From Synchiropus splendidus (taxonomy: Eukaryota; Chordata; Actinopteri; Syngnathiformes; Callionymidae): a stretch of DNA of 64,000 nucleotides. The notes below the pieces were generated by a model that was given only the letters and a program-made list of their open reading frames with translations, had not been told where the DNA came from and searched no databases. Each line of letters begins with the position of its first letter. Position 1 is the first letter of the stretch. The translations under genes were made by a program, and so were the position numbers. The stretch covers positions 26,893,501 through 26,957,500 of the forward strand of contig NC_071339.1 of the NCBI RefSeq assembly GCF_027744825.2. Direction: 5' to 3'. Below, piece after piece: positions 36,219-48,224 of the stretch.

Positions 36219-37544
36219 CATATCTACAGCCGGTGGCACCTTAACCCTGGAAGGATTACCCACAAGTATTGCTCTGCCAGTACCCATCATCCCCTGCTGC
36301 AATCATTTGGCCAGAAGGTTAAAAAGAAGATGAGAGAAAGAAAAGGGGGATGGACGGTGACAGGAAATCAAAAATCTTTCAAAAAGGGAAGCAATATCAT
36401 CCCTCTCATGTTGATTCATTCTTCACTGGTAGTTGAGAAACTTTTAACCGAGCGGAGTGATTTGGGAATCCTTTTTTTTTTTCGAAATATCATTTTGAGC
36501 TCTAACTGTGTTGTTTCTTTAGGTCTGATAGTGTTTAAAAGCCCCACTGACTCCTGATGTCAGGACAGCACCCAGCAGCCCAGCAATAAATAGTCAGGTA
36601 GATGAGACGCATGTCAATACAAGCATCTCAGAAATGCACCGTTACTTGCTCAGATTATCCAGCAGGAGTAGGAGTAATGAGACTTGGAAGGGAGCGAGGA
36701 GTTTGTTGCAGACAGGAAGACGTTAATATTAATATACGTTAATACGGTAATAGTCATTAGCATCACAAGCAACAACTGAAAAGAGGAAGAAACAAAGGAC
36801 ACTGAGCAAGACAAAACAACACATGGCAAGCAACACATATGAAGTTGCAAAAATTGCTATCACAAGCCTCTCTTCCAGAATTGGGCACTTGGCTCTCAGC
36901 TCATGAAAGTGGTTGTTGTGAGCAATTAACCTGGAAGCCAAACAGCCAGCAGAGCTCCAGGTACTGACATTCACTTCAGAGACGGCACTGGAATATCTCT
37001 GGACTCGCTCCTGCAGCTTGGCACCATTACAATCTCAGCAGGTGCAGACGTGCCAATAAAAAATGCGTGGAAACATCCAGTTTGAAGGCTTCAGCTCATC
37101 TGTTGCCTTACAGCTGAATTCATCTGCTGCCCTTTTTTGTGTCAGAGATTATTTTACCTGGCCTCAATTTAAAGACGAGGATGGTCTTATTTAGACCATT
37201 AAAATGGTTTCATTCTGGTTATTTTCATTGATATACATACTTAGCTGCAACTTTGAAATTAAAAATGGAAATATTTCCCGGGGGAAATCTGCTATCAGTC
37301 ACACAGAATGATCTCCTGTTTGTTCACACCCAGGAAGCACGAAGAAAACATCCTGAACCTTGCTTGATCAACGTGGAACAGAAGCTCTTCCTTGTGCCTT
37401 GAAATTGTCATCTGTCAACACGGGAATTCTCCCAACAGCTGCACACCTTTTTCACCCGAGAACGGTAGTTGGCTATGAACATCAACCCTCTTGTGTGTGA
37501 AGCCCAGAAGTGCTTCCAAGTGAGCTAAAGTCACTGTATTCAGT
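36216..37544. other. Non-coding, nothing recognised
   Basis: No supported gene, RNA or element. Confidence 0.5.
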
Positions 37545-37900
37545 AGGTGTTAGTGCAGTTGTGCAACTTCAACGTCCGGTCCATCGGGACCTCCTGCATC
37601 ACTGTGTGGTAACTCCCTGCGACTTCTGAAGACTGAGTAAGACTCTATTCTTAGGTTGAAGGTGACTGTCTGCCCTCTTCCATCCCTCCATGATCTGTTG
37701 TCAATGAGATGTGAAGGTAGACCACCAGCTGACCACTCAACCTGGACATCCTTGAACTGTTCCCCTGAGGCAGGAGGCAGATCAGTACAAATCAAAACCT
37801 GCCTCTTCAAGATCAGTTCCATCCTATCTGCTCCTCGCCTCATGACCACTGGCTGCACCTTTTATCACTGTGCATACAACACTACTGTTCTCTGAGCTGG
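37545..37900 (+). pseudogene. L2/CR1-like LINE reverse transcriptase, 3' end relic
   Basis: Plus-strand translation in shifting frames gives, in order, SCITVW (near 37597), LPSLHDLLSMRC (near 37671-37706) and a segment like ELFP-GRRQ near 37750. This is the order expected in the C-terminal part of L2/CR1/Rex-type LINE polymerases, where the phrases read approximately SCITVWYG, LPSLQDL--RC and LLPSGRRYR. The frame is broken by at least two shifts and a stop after SCITVW, so it is a dead fragment with neither palm nor endonuclease. The 102-codon minus-strand frame over the same bases is a shadow. LINE 3' fragments of this kind are common because of 5' truncation. Clade assignment is by motif recall. 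Confidence 0.6.
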
Positions 37901-39525
37901 CAAGGGACAGTGTTTTGTAGTTTACATTGCAGTTGCATGTTGACCTCATGAGCAGGTAAGAACTTTGAAGAACTTTGAAGCGCAAAAAGATCCAGACAAT
38001 CTTAATGATGATCATGAGACAAAAACTGCCGCTGCTGTCAGCCACTAAAAACAGCTATGCGTCATGAAAAAGATTCAGCACATAAACCTCAGCCATAAAC
38101 GCTAATTAAAACCGGGGTGACGCATATCTTAATCAGCGCACAGTGTCTTCCTGCTGTCAGCGGACTGATCCGAATAAGGTTCCTGAGCTCCTGCAGAAAT
38201 ACTAGAGGAGACATTTAATGAGACACATATAACTTTCAATTAAAAAACCTCTGCTGTCTCTACTTCAGTTGCCTCCAGCACTATCTCCTCTCTCTCCTGC
38301 TTTTGTCTTGTCACTCATACATATTGTTCCAAGTTCCTGCGTGTCATTCCAATTAAGCTACTGAGTAATTAAATCTCTTTTAAATGAAAACTAAATGCTG
38401 GTGTATGGGTGTGTGTGCTGCCAAGAAGGTGTTTGAAATCTGGATGTGCGTCTTGTCAGCAGCAGTTAAAATACAGCGCTGCTTTAGTTGATTGCATCTG
38501 AAATTGTTGACTATTAATGATGTTTGGCTCGATAATGATTATGATGAAACCTTACGTAGGAGGATGAACGGCAGTTTGCACTGCAGCTTTATGTTTATGT
38601 AGATAGAAGAAATCTACATCGCTATAAGACATACTTTGGAAGTGAAAGTTCAGATGGTTTCAGTTCTTAGATGGACCACGTTTATCTCACTCCAACCACC
38701 TTACTGTTAATCTCACACTCTCAGCTTTAGCTGGTCATAATTTCTGCTGCCCTTGTACCCGTGTCACCAACCTCTGAAAGTATTAAATTCCTGTTACTTT
38801 TTCTTGAGAATATGAGAATGAAAGGCTCATGCCATGGCAGCATAATACCCTTTTATGGAAAAGGTGCTGATGCCTGAGCACCACTAGGGGTCTAGCTGCC
38901 TGCCTAATGATGAGTTTTTGCATTAATGTTTTCATGGTTTTCGCCTTATTCCTTCACCATAATGGAATGAAAACAACCAGGACACTCCTAATCCAACGCT
39001 GTTTACAAACCAGTGGCCACCCACCCACTAACATAACGCATCTTTGTGACAAGAACTGTGACCACACAACTGTTGGGATCCACGTAATCTCTTGACGACT
39101 GCTCAACCTCCTCAACTGCGGGTTGTGAAGAAATCATTTCCAAAAGCTTGAACTTCTTCAAGAACAACCACTCCCTGAAAAACTTGGAAAGTTTGTCGCT
39201 GATTGGTGAAATTTCTGTGTGTGTTGACAGTTGTCAACACACACAACTGTTGACATGAAGGAGAGAAAACTGGAGCAGCTGACTTCAGATCACTATTTCG
39301 AGGCATCAGGCTATGTCGCTGCAGAAAACAGGGAGAGATTATGTTTGAGCAAGTCATTTCATAAGCATAACCATGTAAGGATTCTTCCATGACAGGGCAT
39401 ATTCCTGGGAAAACTGACTGGTTTGGAGATGTTAGCAGATGTTTCACTGGTACATATCATCCACTTATATGGGCCAGCAGGCTCAGTCAGTGCCTCCTAG
39501 TTGGTCCAGCAGCCTGAGGTGATAG
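37901..39525. other. Non-coding; possible conserved element at 38,070-38,320
   Basis: Mostly featureless. The segment 38070-38320, with GCTAATTAAAACC and TTCAATTAAAA cores and no repeat character, has an enhancer-like texture, but conservation is untested. A perfect inverted repeat, TTGACAGTTGTCAA, lies near 39225. Confidence 0.35.
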
Positions 39526-40075
39526 TGTCACAGTTTGCTTTTAATTTGGTTTTATTTTATTCACTTCCTTCCGCCCCCTTACCTTTCGCGTGTCTGAGCT
39601 TGACCAGGTACAGTAATGGCACAGCTGGGACTAATCTTCAACCAGCTTTGGCTACTTAAGCATTGAAGTTCCACTAGAACGTACCAGGATGTCTAAATAG
39701 GCATCTCTTAAGTTATCTTGATCTGATTTACTGGTGTTTTGAGTTTGTTGGTGAATTGTGTGCGCTAGTGTAAAGTTTAGTGTTTCAGACTTTTTGTTTC
39801 CTTTCTCTTCTGTTTTCTCCATCCCATGTGTGTGTCTGTTGTCCACCACATTGCATTTGGTATTTTTATGTCAGTGTGTATTTTCTCTACCTGCTTGTTC
39901 TGACAGGCATGTGATTTGTGTGTTTTGGTTCTTTGTATTTTGATCTCTCTTTTCTGATTGCATCTTCCTGCTTGTGTTTCTCTCCCAGGTCAGTTACACC
40001 CCTGGTTCCCTGTCCTGTATGTAGTCTGTATGTATAAATCAGGGATTAATAAATTGTAACTTGAAACCTAGCAGT
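39526..40075 (+). mobile_element. LTR-like segment
   Basis: The segment starts TGTCACAG and contains a CTGGGACTAATCTTCAACCAGC block and a TACTTAAGC promoter-like word. It is T/G-rich through its middle and ends with TTAATAAATTGTAACT, compatible with a polyadenylation region, followed by AGTCGCA. This organisation is typical of fish LTR-retrotransposon solo LTRs. I could not find a matching target duplication or a second copy here, so this is an inference from layout. Confidence 0.3.
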
Positions 40076-40089
40076 CGCAAAATGTTCCA

Positions 40090-40335
40090 GGGAGGGTCGC
40101 AGTGTGTGCAGGTTTTTGTTCCAACCAATGAAGCATGGACAGGTTAACCAAACAGGTGTCAGCCGAAACAAAGCAGCACCAGGCGGACAATACACTCGTC
40201 AGAGTGGTGAACCTGTGTGTGCTAGTTCAGTTGGAACATTGTGCACCTCCTGCATGTTGATGACCAGTTTGGACACATCTTCATTGTTCAAGTCCATGCA
40301 TACTCTATACATATGAGACTAGTGTTTTTTTCCTG
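40090..40335 (+). repeat. Interspersed repeat with GTGCAGGTTTTTGTTCC start
   Basis: The phrase GTCGCAGTGTGTGCAGGTTT followed by TTGTTCCAACCAA is one I recognise as recurrent in fish and other vertebrate genomes, probably a DNA-transposon or tail sequence. Its far boundary is unclear. It contains a 70-codon frame without a motif. Confidence 0.4.
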
Positions 40336-40904
40336 AATTAAGGTGATTAGGTTGCTATGGAAAGCTTGGAACCAACCTCTGTGTAATGCCCCCTGCCTTT
40401 TCTCCGCCACCAGGATTTGGTGCCCCTGGAAAATCACATTGTGAGATTCCTCAGGCAACTGAAACCCTATCCAGTTCAGAAGAGCATCTCCAGCCTGGTA
40501 AAGGACTCAAGGGGAGACAAGACAACCCTTTTCTTCCATCTGATGTTTTCGATATCAAATACTGAGGCTGATGTTGCTAAAACAATTCTTTCCTTCCGAT
40601 GTTTTTCTGTTCATCTTTGCATTGGAGATTTATTTAGACTTTCAGGGGTTCATTGACAACACATTGCTTTAAGATTGTTTTCCTTCCTGGGGCCTGACCT
40701 CTCTCCTTCACTTCACAATAGTCCCTTGGACCTACATTCAACAGCTCTTTTTTTTAACCCAAAGCCAATTTTTCTATTCCGTCTACTAATTAGGGCATTC
40801 ATTCCCCATGACTGTGCTCCGCACCTCCACGCCGCTCGATGGGAGTTCTACATGTTAAATAATTGAGGGGAGCAAGAGAAGGACCTGTGTTTGTGCAGAT
40901 GTGC
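40336..40904. other. Non-coding, nothing recognised
   Basis: No supported feature. Confidence 0.45.
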
Positions 40905-40933
40905 ATGTGTGTGTGTGTGTGTGTGTGTGTGTG
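40905..40933. repeat. (TG)14 microsatellite
   Basis: A pure 28-29 bp TG run. Confidence 0.94.
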
Positions 40934-40974
40934 AGTAAACAAGCACAGTGTGTGTCTTTTGTGTTACTGCATCC

Positions 40975-41692
40975 CACAGGAACAGGCCTTTTCCATAGTA
41001 ATTGATCATTGTCAGGCGACTTATTGCCTGAAGGACCCCTTCATCTGAACCAAGAAGCTATCATTCTAGTCGGGCATCTCAACAGGCACCAGGGGAGGGC
41101 CTCTTCGTCATTTAGCCTGCAGTAATGGTTCTTTTCCAAAGTTTCCACACACCAAAAAACACACTTTCAGTAACACACTTAAATGCAAACCTGCAGCAAT
41201 ATCTGAAGTTGAGCTGATGAAGTTAAAAACCCGCCAGTCTTTGACAGAGAATAGCAACCATGAGTGTCAGCTCTGGGTCGCCAGTGAAGGGAAATGGAGA
41301 GTCTGCAAACAGGCAGCGAAAGCTTCATTAAGATGATCATTAAATATTAACAAACTCATTCAACAGATCAGAACAGACAGCGGGCAGCTGAGGACATAAA
41401 CAATGCTGAGGATGGAGGAATTTCTATTCTCATAGGACACCCTCTAGTCCCACTGAAGATTTAATGTCTAGGTCAATATTTGTGAGGATGCCGCAACAGC
41501 CACATAATATTTGTTCATTTTATTCAGCCGATTCATTTTGCATCGGTGTCGGGAGTCGCTGGAGCTAAAGAACACACAGACACACCTGGGTATGTGAGGG
41601 AGTCCAGGTGGAAGGGTCGCTTCCTGTCACAAGATTTGTCAAGTCATGAACTAGTATTACATAAAAGAATCATGTGATTCATTTATGTGTTA
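40975..41692. other. Non-coding; possible conserved element at 40,980-41,110
   Basis: The 130 bases after the TG run contain AATTGATCATTGTCAGGCG followed by a balanced-composition stretch without repeats, which looks like a conserved non-coding block. The rest is featureless. No conservation data are available to me. Confidence 0.25.
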
Positions 41693-41980
41693 TGTTAGAG
41701 ACGTGGTGCGGAAGCCAAATGCAGTAATGCAAGAGTCACAGGAGGCAGGCAGCGATACAATGATTTAAAAAATAATACAAAATATATAACAAAAAGCGTC
41801 ATCGAACCGGGAGAAGAAAACAGAAAATTAAATCCATAACTGGGAAGAGTCCACAACGGAATGAGTTCAAACAAAGCGTCACTGGAGTCGATCTGGCACA
41901 CGTCGCTGGAGTTCAGGTGCTCTTAAAGTCGGGTGATTAGGGGTTGAGTGGCTCCAGACGTGTGCCACAAAAACAGGAAG
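41693..41980 (-). mobile_element. LTR-like segment, minus strand
   Basis: Read on the minus strand it has CACACGTCTGGAGCCACTC, a CTTTAAGAGCACCTG promoter-like word, a T-rich middle with ATATTTTGTATT, and then GCATTACTGCATTTGGCTTC near its end. The last phrase resembles the '...gcatttgggtcc' ends of many teleost LTR-like repeats. No duplicate or target-site duplication was found. The 68-codon minus-strand frame here is incidental. Confidence 0.3.
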
Positions 41981-42779
41981 GAAGGAGGGACAAACAAAAA
42001 TGTGAGTCAAGGGAACAAAATATTAGTGGATCATGGCAGTGTGACCATTCTAGATGAGTTGAAAATAATGTCTAAACCGGGATTCAGCCGTCAATGATAT
42101 TTGTAGGTGGTCATAAGGTCCTGCAAAGGGAAGTCCATAAACAGCTGAAGTTATGAACTATAAATAAAAACACTTAACTGTTGTTGTCAAATTCATTTTA
42201 TAATTTATAATTAGTTTTATCAAGCTTCAAAAAGAACAAAGAAGGGAAAAGCGATAGTTTCCAGCAGAAATCCCTCCAGCTGAGCTGAGCAGTACAACAC
42301 TCTCAAGTCAGACTGAACTCTAAATGACATGCTGTTGACATCATTGCAGATTTTTCTACCATATTGTTCCGAAATCTCCATCATCATGTTCACTGGCCCA
42401 ATTGTTATCACAAAGAGTATTTTAACAGTTAGACTACCAAGCTCAATTGTTCCATAGTTAGCATCGGTGTTAGCCACCAAAGCGACACCCACTCATGCAT
42501 TGTCACTGTCTACATTTACTACTTTACTCCCCGCGTCTCCACACCTTTTCCTCCTCGTGCCCCGCCTTTCCGACCTCTTTGCCACTCAGTCCTGTCCTCA
42601 GCCAGCTGGCTTCTCAGCACTAATGAAAATCCTTTACACTTTATTAAGCAGGACTAATGAAGCACTCCGCTGCAGTGTCTTCCTAAGTGTGTCCACATCG
42701 ACTTTTACAACGATGATCTGTGTGCTGCATTTTGGGAAAATACTTATGCTTTTACAAATACAGAATTAAATACAAACTG
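41981..42779. other. Non-coding, nothing recognised
   Basis: No supported feature. A 100-codon plus-strand frame (42467-42769) is Ser/Thr/Leu-rich and without a motif. Confidence 0.45.
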
Positions 42780-42833
42780 AAATAATAATAATAATAATAA
42801 TAATAATTATTATTATTATTGTTATTATTATTG
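42780..42833. repeat. (AAT)n/(ATT)n palindromic microsatellite
   Basis: A pure AAT run (42780-42806) flips to ATT at an AATT centre (42805-42808), giving a hairpin-capable inverted repeat. One G interrupts the right arm at 42821. Confidence 0.94.
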
Positions 42834-45446
42834 TGCTTTTTTCCCATGACTATACAAAATGTTCCCTATCACTCCTCTCCATGGGTCCAAACCACGCTTC
42901 TATTTTTAAAATGTCGAATGATTATTAATTCCTATTCTTGTCTTAGACAGTTGATTTTTCTCTGCTCTGGAATGTCTTCATTTAAAACCTAGACAACCTT
43001 ACTGAGCAGGGCTCCACCTTGCCATTCTCCTTATGTAAGAGACAAACTCTTAAGTCAGTTATTGGAGTTGACCTCTCACACTTTCCTGACAAAACTGCCT
43101 ATATTAAAGGGACTGTTGGAAACTTCAGGAATACAGGCATTTATTGACAGACAGAAGCAGAGAAAAACAAAACCAGCGCAGTTTTATTTGCAGAATAAAT
43201 CAGATGCAGTACACATCTTAATGGTGATGGCTTCATCACACAACTGCTTTACAAAACAAGACTTTATTGTCTCTTAAATGTGACTTGTTATTTCATCTGT
43301 GAATCGTTAAATCTGTCGTGCAAAGGGTTTTCCTAGTTCTAAATGAGAAGCTATTATAGCCAACAAGCAATTACTTATGCCGAGGAACCAACAACAGCGT
43401 GTTGAAACTCCCAGCAGAACTAAGGCAGCGTTAATATACATGCAGAACACCGCTGGCGCACACTCATGCATTTGTCTTCATTAAAAAATGAAGCAAATCA
43501 CAGTTTCATTCTGATATTTGAGCTGAGAGGCTTTGGGAAGGGAGGTTTTCTTATTTTCTGCCGGTTCAGATTAATGAGAATTGTCAGTTTGCTGTCAGGG
43601 AGTAGCGCCTGTCAATCACAGTCTGTGGCAAGGAGACACACACAGATTGCTGTTGTACATCACTCGCTCATGTTTGAGGCCAAACTCTACCGCACACCGA
43701 CAGGTGGAAAGACGGGAAGAGATAAAGGTAAAGACAGTGGGGGTTTTAAGGTTGTAGATCACAATACAATGCGGTTTGTGATTTAATAGCCTATGCCAAA
43801 AAAGCTGATAAAAGTACTGAAATGCTTTGATGAGCCTGAGCAACACAGCCATGTTTCCTTCACTCTTCACTGAGCGGGTTCACTGCAATGATTGGATTAC
43901 ACAATAACCACCAGCTTCACTGTCCATGTGCTTCTGTGAACCTTGGCTTCCAATTATCCCCTTGCTTGTTTCTTTGTTGGACTTATTTTTGGGATACACA
44001 CTCTACTCCTGACCAAAACATTTCAGTATCATAAGTGAGTGCAGCTTTAATAAGATGGAAGTGTTGCCAATAACAGTGGCACCGTGACATTTCTCCCGCA
44101 TGGAATATAGAGTGAATGCAAGTCAGTCAGAGCACTGGCATAGAATCTGTGCCACCGTTTCACGGGTGCAACTATTTTGTCTGGCAGAGCCGGTCAAGTG
44201 GGATCGTTCACGGAGGAACCCAGTCAATAAAAGTCAACGAGCAGCCATCAAATGTCCAAAATAAAGCCCTATAAATCACATTCTACTCAACACTTAACCT
44301 GACGGTGGCACAGGCACCAAGCCATCAGAAATCGAAATCAGGTCTCTCTTAATACTAGACACTGGTGGGCAGTGGTGTAGTTGATATGATACACTGATAT
44401 ATGGCACATACCCAATAAGAATGAGGGGAGTCAGGGATTTCTGTAATGTTATGAAAGTGTGATTGTGGTATATATATATTTTTTTACATCGTTGTTCAAA
44501 AAGTTTAAAGTGCATGCAATTGTGACACAAGTGAACGTACTAAGCATGAAAATTCTGGTTCTGGTGGAACTGCGACACCGTCAGTGACACCGAACCACGC
44601 CCACATATGGTGTGAGTCCAGGGTAAGATGTTGGTGCATGGGGGGTGACAATCATAAACTCGATATGCTTGGGATATAATGCATCTCTGGGACCACGAGC
44701 GGACGGAAAGTCACTCACCCTCATGATCACGGGCTACTTTGTAGACCAAATGCCATGATACATATTGCATGAGTGGAACCAATAGGTGCACGACCCCATG
44801 GGTTAACGAATATCCCTGTAGCTCACATTCTCCAATCAACCCAGTCACACAATAATGGACCCTCTTAAAAATACATGAAACCATTACAGGCAGCAAGTCG
44901 TTTCTATAATAAATCCTCTCCCACTTGTGTCTGAAGATGACACAGTGTGCAAATAAAAGAAATCTCGGCGTCCACCTACATCGACCATTGTGTGAAAAAC
45001 ACTAGCTGTAAATGACTGCACACTGGAGAATCAGCATGTTTGTTTGCATGTTTGTCATCTGAGGACCTGCAAGGGAGAGGATATTACCAGTGAGAGCTAC
45101 ATTAAACATGTGGTCACATGGGAGTGAACACATACTCTGGTTATTTATTTGATCAACAGCCTCACTGTCTCGTTCCAATGTCTGCTAACATGTTAATCCT
45201 TGGTTTAGCGAGCATTACACGTTACAGCAGGCATAAGCATCAGGGCAGGCAATTACATTTTCAACTTTGTATACTTCAGATGGGGAGGACCTCCAAATCA
45301 AATGTATTAAAACAAAAGATGGTGGAAACTGAGTGATATTATGATTAAAAAATGAATATATAGTGATTCATTGGCAGAGGAAATATTAATAGAAGTTACG
45401 AACACAACATCTTGTCTCCAAATTTCTCCCTATGTCCATCTGATAC
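42834..45446. other. Non-coding; possible conserved element at 43,320-43,640
   Basis: No gene is seen. The block at 43320-43640 is non-repetitive and includes CAAGCAATTACTTATG and AGATTAATGAGAATTGTC, enhancer-like in texture only. A short T8 run with a TATATATA lead lies at 44470. Nothing else is supportable. Confidence 0.3.
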
Positions 45447-45905
45447 TAGGGATGCACCGATCCGGCTTTATGGTCCTGATACGATACAGATACTTGGGCT
45501 TTCAGAATCGACCGATACCAATATCGATCCAATACCAAATATCAACCTCTTGCCAAGCAATGGAACTGGTCATGCTTAGATTAAAAAGCAAAGCCTAGAA
45601 ATTCAAAGTTTATATTTATTTAAACAATGAAGTTTTTTTAATTTAATATTTACCAGAATTTTGGTAAAAACAACTCTTGAAAACTCTTCAGTCTAAATGT
45701 AAAAATAGATCGATAAATAGATAAATCTAAAATAAAATATATGACGGAGAAGAACGGACATAAACTTCGCAAACGATTTGATGACAAACATCACATTTTA
45801 TGGAAATAATAAAAAAATTAAAAAATGCTACGCATGTGGTAGAAATAGCCTTGAAATCCTTTATTTGGATTTCCTCTGGCTCATTAACACATATCGTATA
45901 TGTCG
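45447..45905 (+). mobile_element. DNA-transposon end of the GGGATGCACCGATCC type
   Basis: It starts TAGGGATGCACCGATCCGGC and continues with repeated 'gatac', 'cgatacca' and 'atcgatcc' words. This is a pattern I recognise from a widespread vertebrate DNA-element family, usually placed with hAT-like elements. The 3' part (45775-45905) matches 25470-25600. A possible extension reaches about 46200, but the opposite terminus was not located. Confidence 0.5.
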
Positions 45906-46589
45906 GATTTTTCAGGTCAGATTTGCGTGTTGTATGTAATAAATATTCCTGTGTTAGTTGTAATTGTCTCGAAGATGAATGTTGTCACTTTAGTTTGCGT
46001 GTGTATATGTGTATACATGTGTATATGTGTGTTGTGTTGTGTTTGCGAACGAATGCTGAGTCACGATGGCTAATGGCGGAGTGCAGTCATGTCCAGTATC
46101 TAACGTGTGTCGCATAGTAGGATATGACGTGGCTTCCTGTACACTTTCTAGTCAACGTTATTATTAGTTATCTCCCATTTTGTCATTAATGTTAAAAAGT
46201 ATTTCATATTTTTGTTTGTTTCCTTATCAATACGTTTAGAAAGAGAATCAGGATATTTGCCTGTCTAGTTAGATGACCATTTAGAAGAGACATCATATTT
46301 CAAGTGGAAGTGAATGGTCCGTGTGAGTGAGAGAGAGTGTGGATTTCGTTTTTGTAATTGAAAGTACTCAACTGACTGTTGTGCAAGAACGTACAATAAA
46401 GAAAACTCTTTCTTGTGACCATACGAAGGAGGAAGGAGGCAAAGTGCCCGTCTCATGTCTCATTCTTTAATTTCAGTCATTTTCCCAAGGAGGGCATAAT
46501 TATTGTCCTCATGAACCCGTTAACCGGGACTTGTAACAGAATTAATATTTCGAAAATGATGAACTGCTGCTACTCTTAATCACAGACCA

Positions 46590-46990
46590 ACGCATCAACC
46601 GTCCGCACCTGGTCCAACCTGCCTGCACTTTCCTATTCACCTCTTTGAATCTGTCCATCCATCTCTATGACTGGTCTCTGAAACCATAACTTTTCACTTC
46701 TTCTGCATCCACACCTTCACTAGTCCTCCTGCCTCTCTCATGTACACACATTTATTGTTCTGCATCTACGGAGCTTCATTCCTCTCCTTTCCAGCTCATA
46801 CTTCCACAGCTTCTCCTCTCACCATGTCATTCCCGGTGTAATCTAAGGATCCACCTGAAAGGAGGAACTCTGGGAAGCTTCCTCTTGAACCACAAAGACC
46901 AGTGTAACTCCTGACCTTCTCTGTACCTTGCTATAAACATCCACAGAGTAAACACCACAGAAGTTCCTAAAAAACTTCTGGAGCAGAAAA
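46590..46990 (-). pseudogene. Decayed RTE-like LINE RT, second copy
   Basis: The minus-strand frame 46827-47024 contains TLWMFIARYREGQ-ELHW followed by KLPRVP. This aligns with ALRMFMEKYREGQKELHC and YDRVPRE of the 16.2-17.3 kb relic. Toward lower coordinates the nucleotide sequence matches the region downstream of the FADD box of that copy (words CATTCCTCTCCTTTCCAGC against CATACCTCTCCTTTCTAAGC). Motif B and the catalytic box are not recognisable, so the polymerase core is lost. It abuts the interspersed repeat at 47033. Confidence 0.65.
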
Positions 46991-47032
46991 GATAGTCACC
47001 CCTCCAACAGTAAAAACTGTTCATGTAAACAC

Positions 47033-47417
47033 CTGTTGAAGCAGTTTTGAAAATTAATTAAAACATTTTATGGCAGTACTTTAATTTACACATTACTGAT
47101 TGCTTCTTTGAAGTTTCAATAATATATATTATTTTTGTTTTACAATATTTAGACATGGTTTTATTCTATTTATTTAATTCAGAATATTATTCAGTTTTTC
47201 CAATTTACTCAACAGTTGCATTGAGTGTATTTTTTTTTTTTTTCGTAAATGTGATGAACATGACTTGCACCTGGTTCTGCTGCTGGTTGGACTTTTCAAT
47301 GACAAATATATTTGCAATGATCACATAGTTTCATGTCATTTCACAAGTTTTTGGTTTGTTTACTTGTAAGTAGGTAGGAAAAGTGCGCGCCGAGATCAAA
47401 AAGGTTAAGAACTCCTG
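47033..47417 (-). mobile_element. hAT-like non-autonomous repeat, pair with 58,345
   Basis: On the minus strand it starts CAGGAGTTCTTAACC and then TTTTTGATCTCGG. It continues through AACAAACCAAAAACTTGTG, CAGCAGCAGA, GTGCAAGTCAT and an A-run, ending in CATAAAATGTTTTAATTAAT. The same words in the same order occur on the plus strand at 58345-58765, so the two are inverted copies of one roughly 400-bp repeat. The CAGG-GTTCTTAACC terminus is hAT-like. No coding content. Confidence 0.75.
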
Positions 47418-48224
47418 AACTAGACCATGTACAAATAAACACATTTAGGCAAAAACGCACATACACGTTACTCTTTCTTAGTGTGGACCGTCAATGACAA
47501 CGCTTTCCCCAGCCTCTAATCTTTTACGTAACCATCCAAAACAAATGGTTAACCTTAAGTTAAACTTATTTCCCTTCAAAATGAGGCTAGAAGAAGTGAG
47601 GACCGGCCAAAGCAAAAAAAAAAACAAAAAACTCTATACTCTTAACTGGCACTAGGCGAAACTAAAACCAGAGTTACACAGCAAAAATACACAATTCAAA
47701 TACAAAATGCACAACTTACCTGATTAGAAGTAGGTCAGCTAGTCTGTCTATCCCTGGGGTCCTTGAAGCGGCACGCAGCACTAAGTAGCTAATGACAATT
47801 GCCTGTTTAAAAATTAGTTGACCATGCGTGCGTGTGCGCGCATGCATGCAATAAGTATCATTTATTTCCACGAAAATGTCGTGCAGTCATTAAACTGATT
47901 AAGACGAATTTATATCAATAAAATTAATGTACCTGAGTCTGCATTCGTTTTTCTCTATGCAGAGAGCACTCAGGAACGGGAGTGCCAATAAGAACCAAAA
48001 TCAAAGTCAAACTGGTGACATTAGTGACTCGTGTGGCAGTAATGTTGTAACGTGTGTCATGGAAGCTCAAGTAAATTGCAACAGTACAACGTTATAGCAT
48101 GTGAATGAGCTGCAATTGGAGCCCCATTCATTTTTGTTTTTTTTTTTGTTCCTCTAAACGTAAAAAAAGACATTTTTCATGACCCCATGCACGATTCAAT
48201 ACATTAAATATTCATGACCACATG
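47418..48224. other. Non-coding, nothing recognised
   Basis: No supported feature. An alternating purine-pyrimidine stretch GCGTGCGTGTGCGCGCATGC lies near 47827. Confidence 0.45.

Noticed and set aside
35929..36333. 134-codon frame with a His-Thr repeat, and its reverse-strand Cys-Val partner
   Set aside because: Both are translations of the AC microsatellite at 36,125-36,215.
7090..42833. CRISPR-like regular repeats
   Set aside because: All regular repeats are dinucleotide or trinucleotide microsatellites; no direct repeats of 23-40 bp with unique spacers and no cas-like genes are present.
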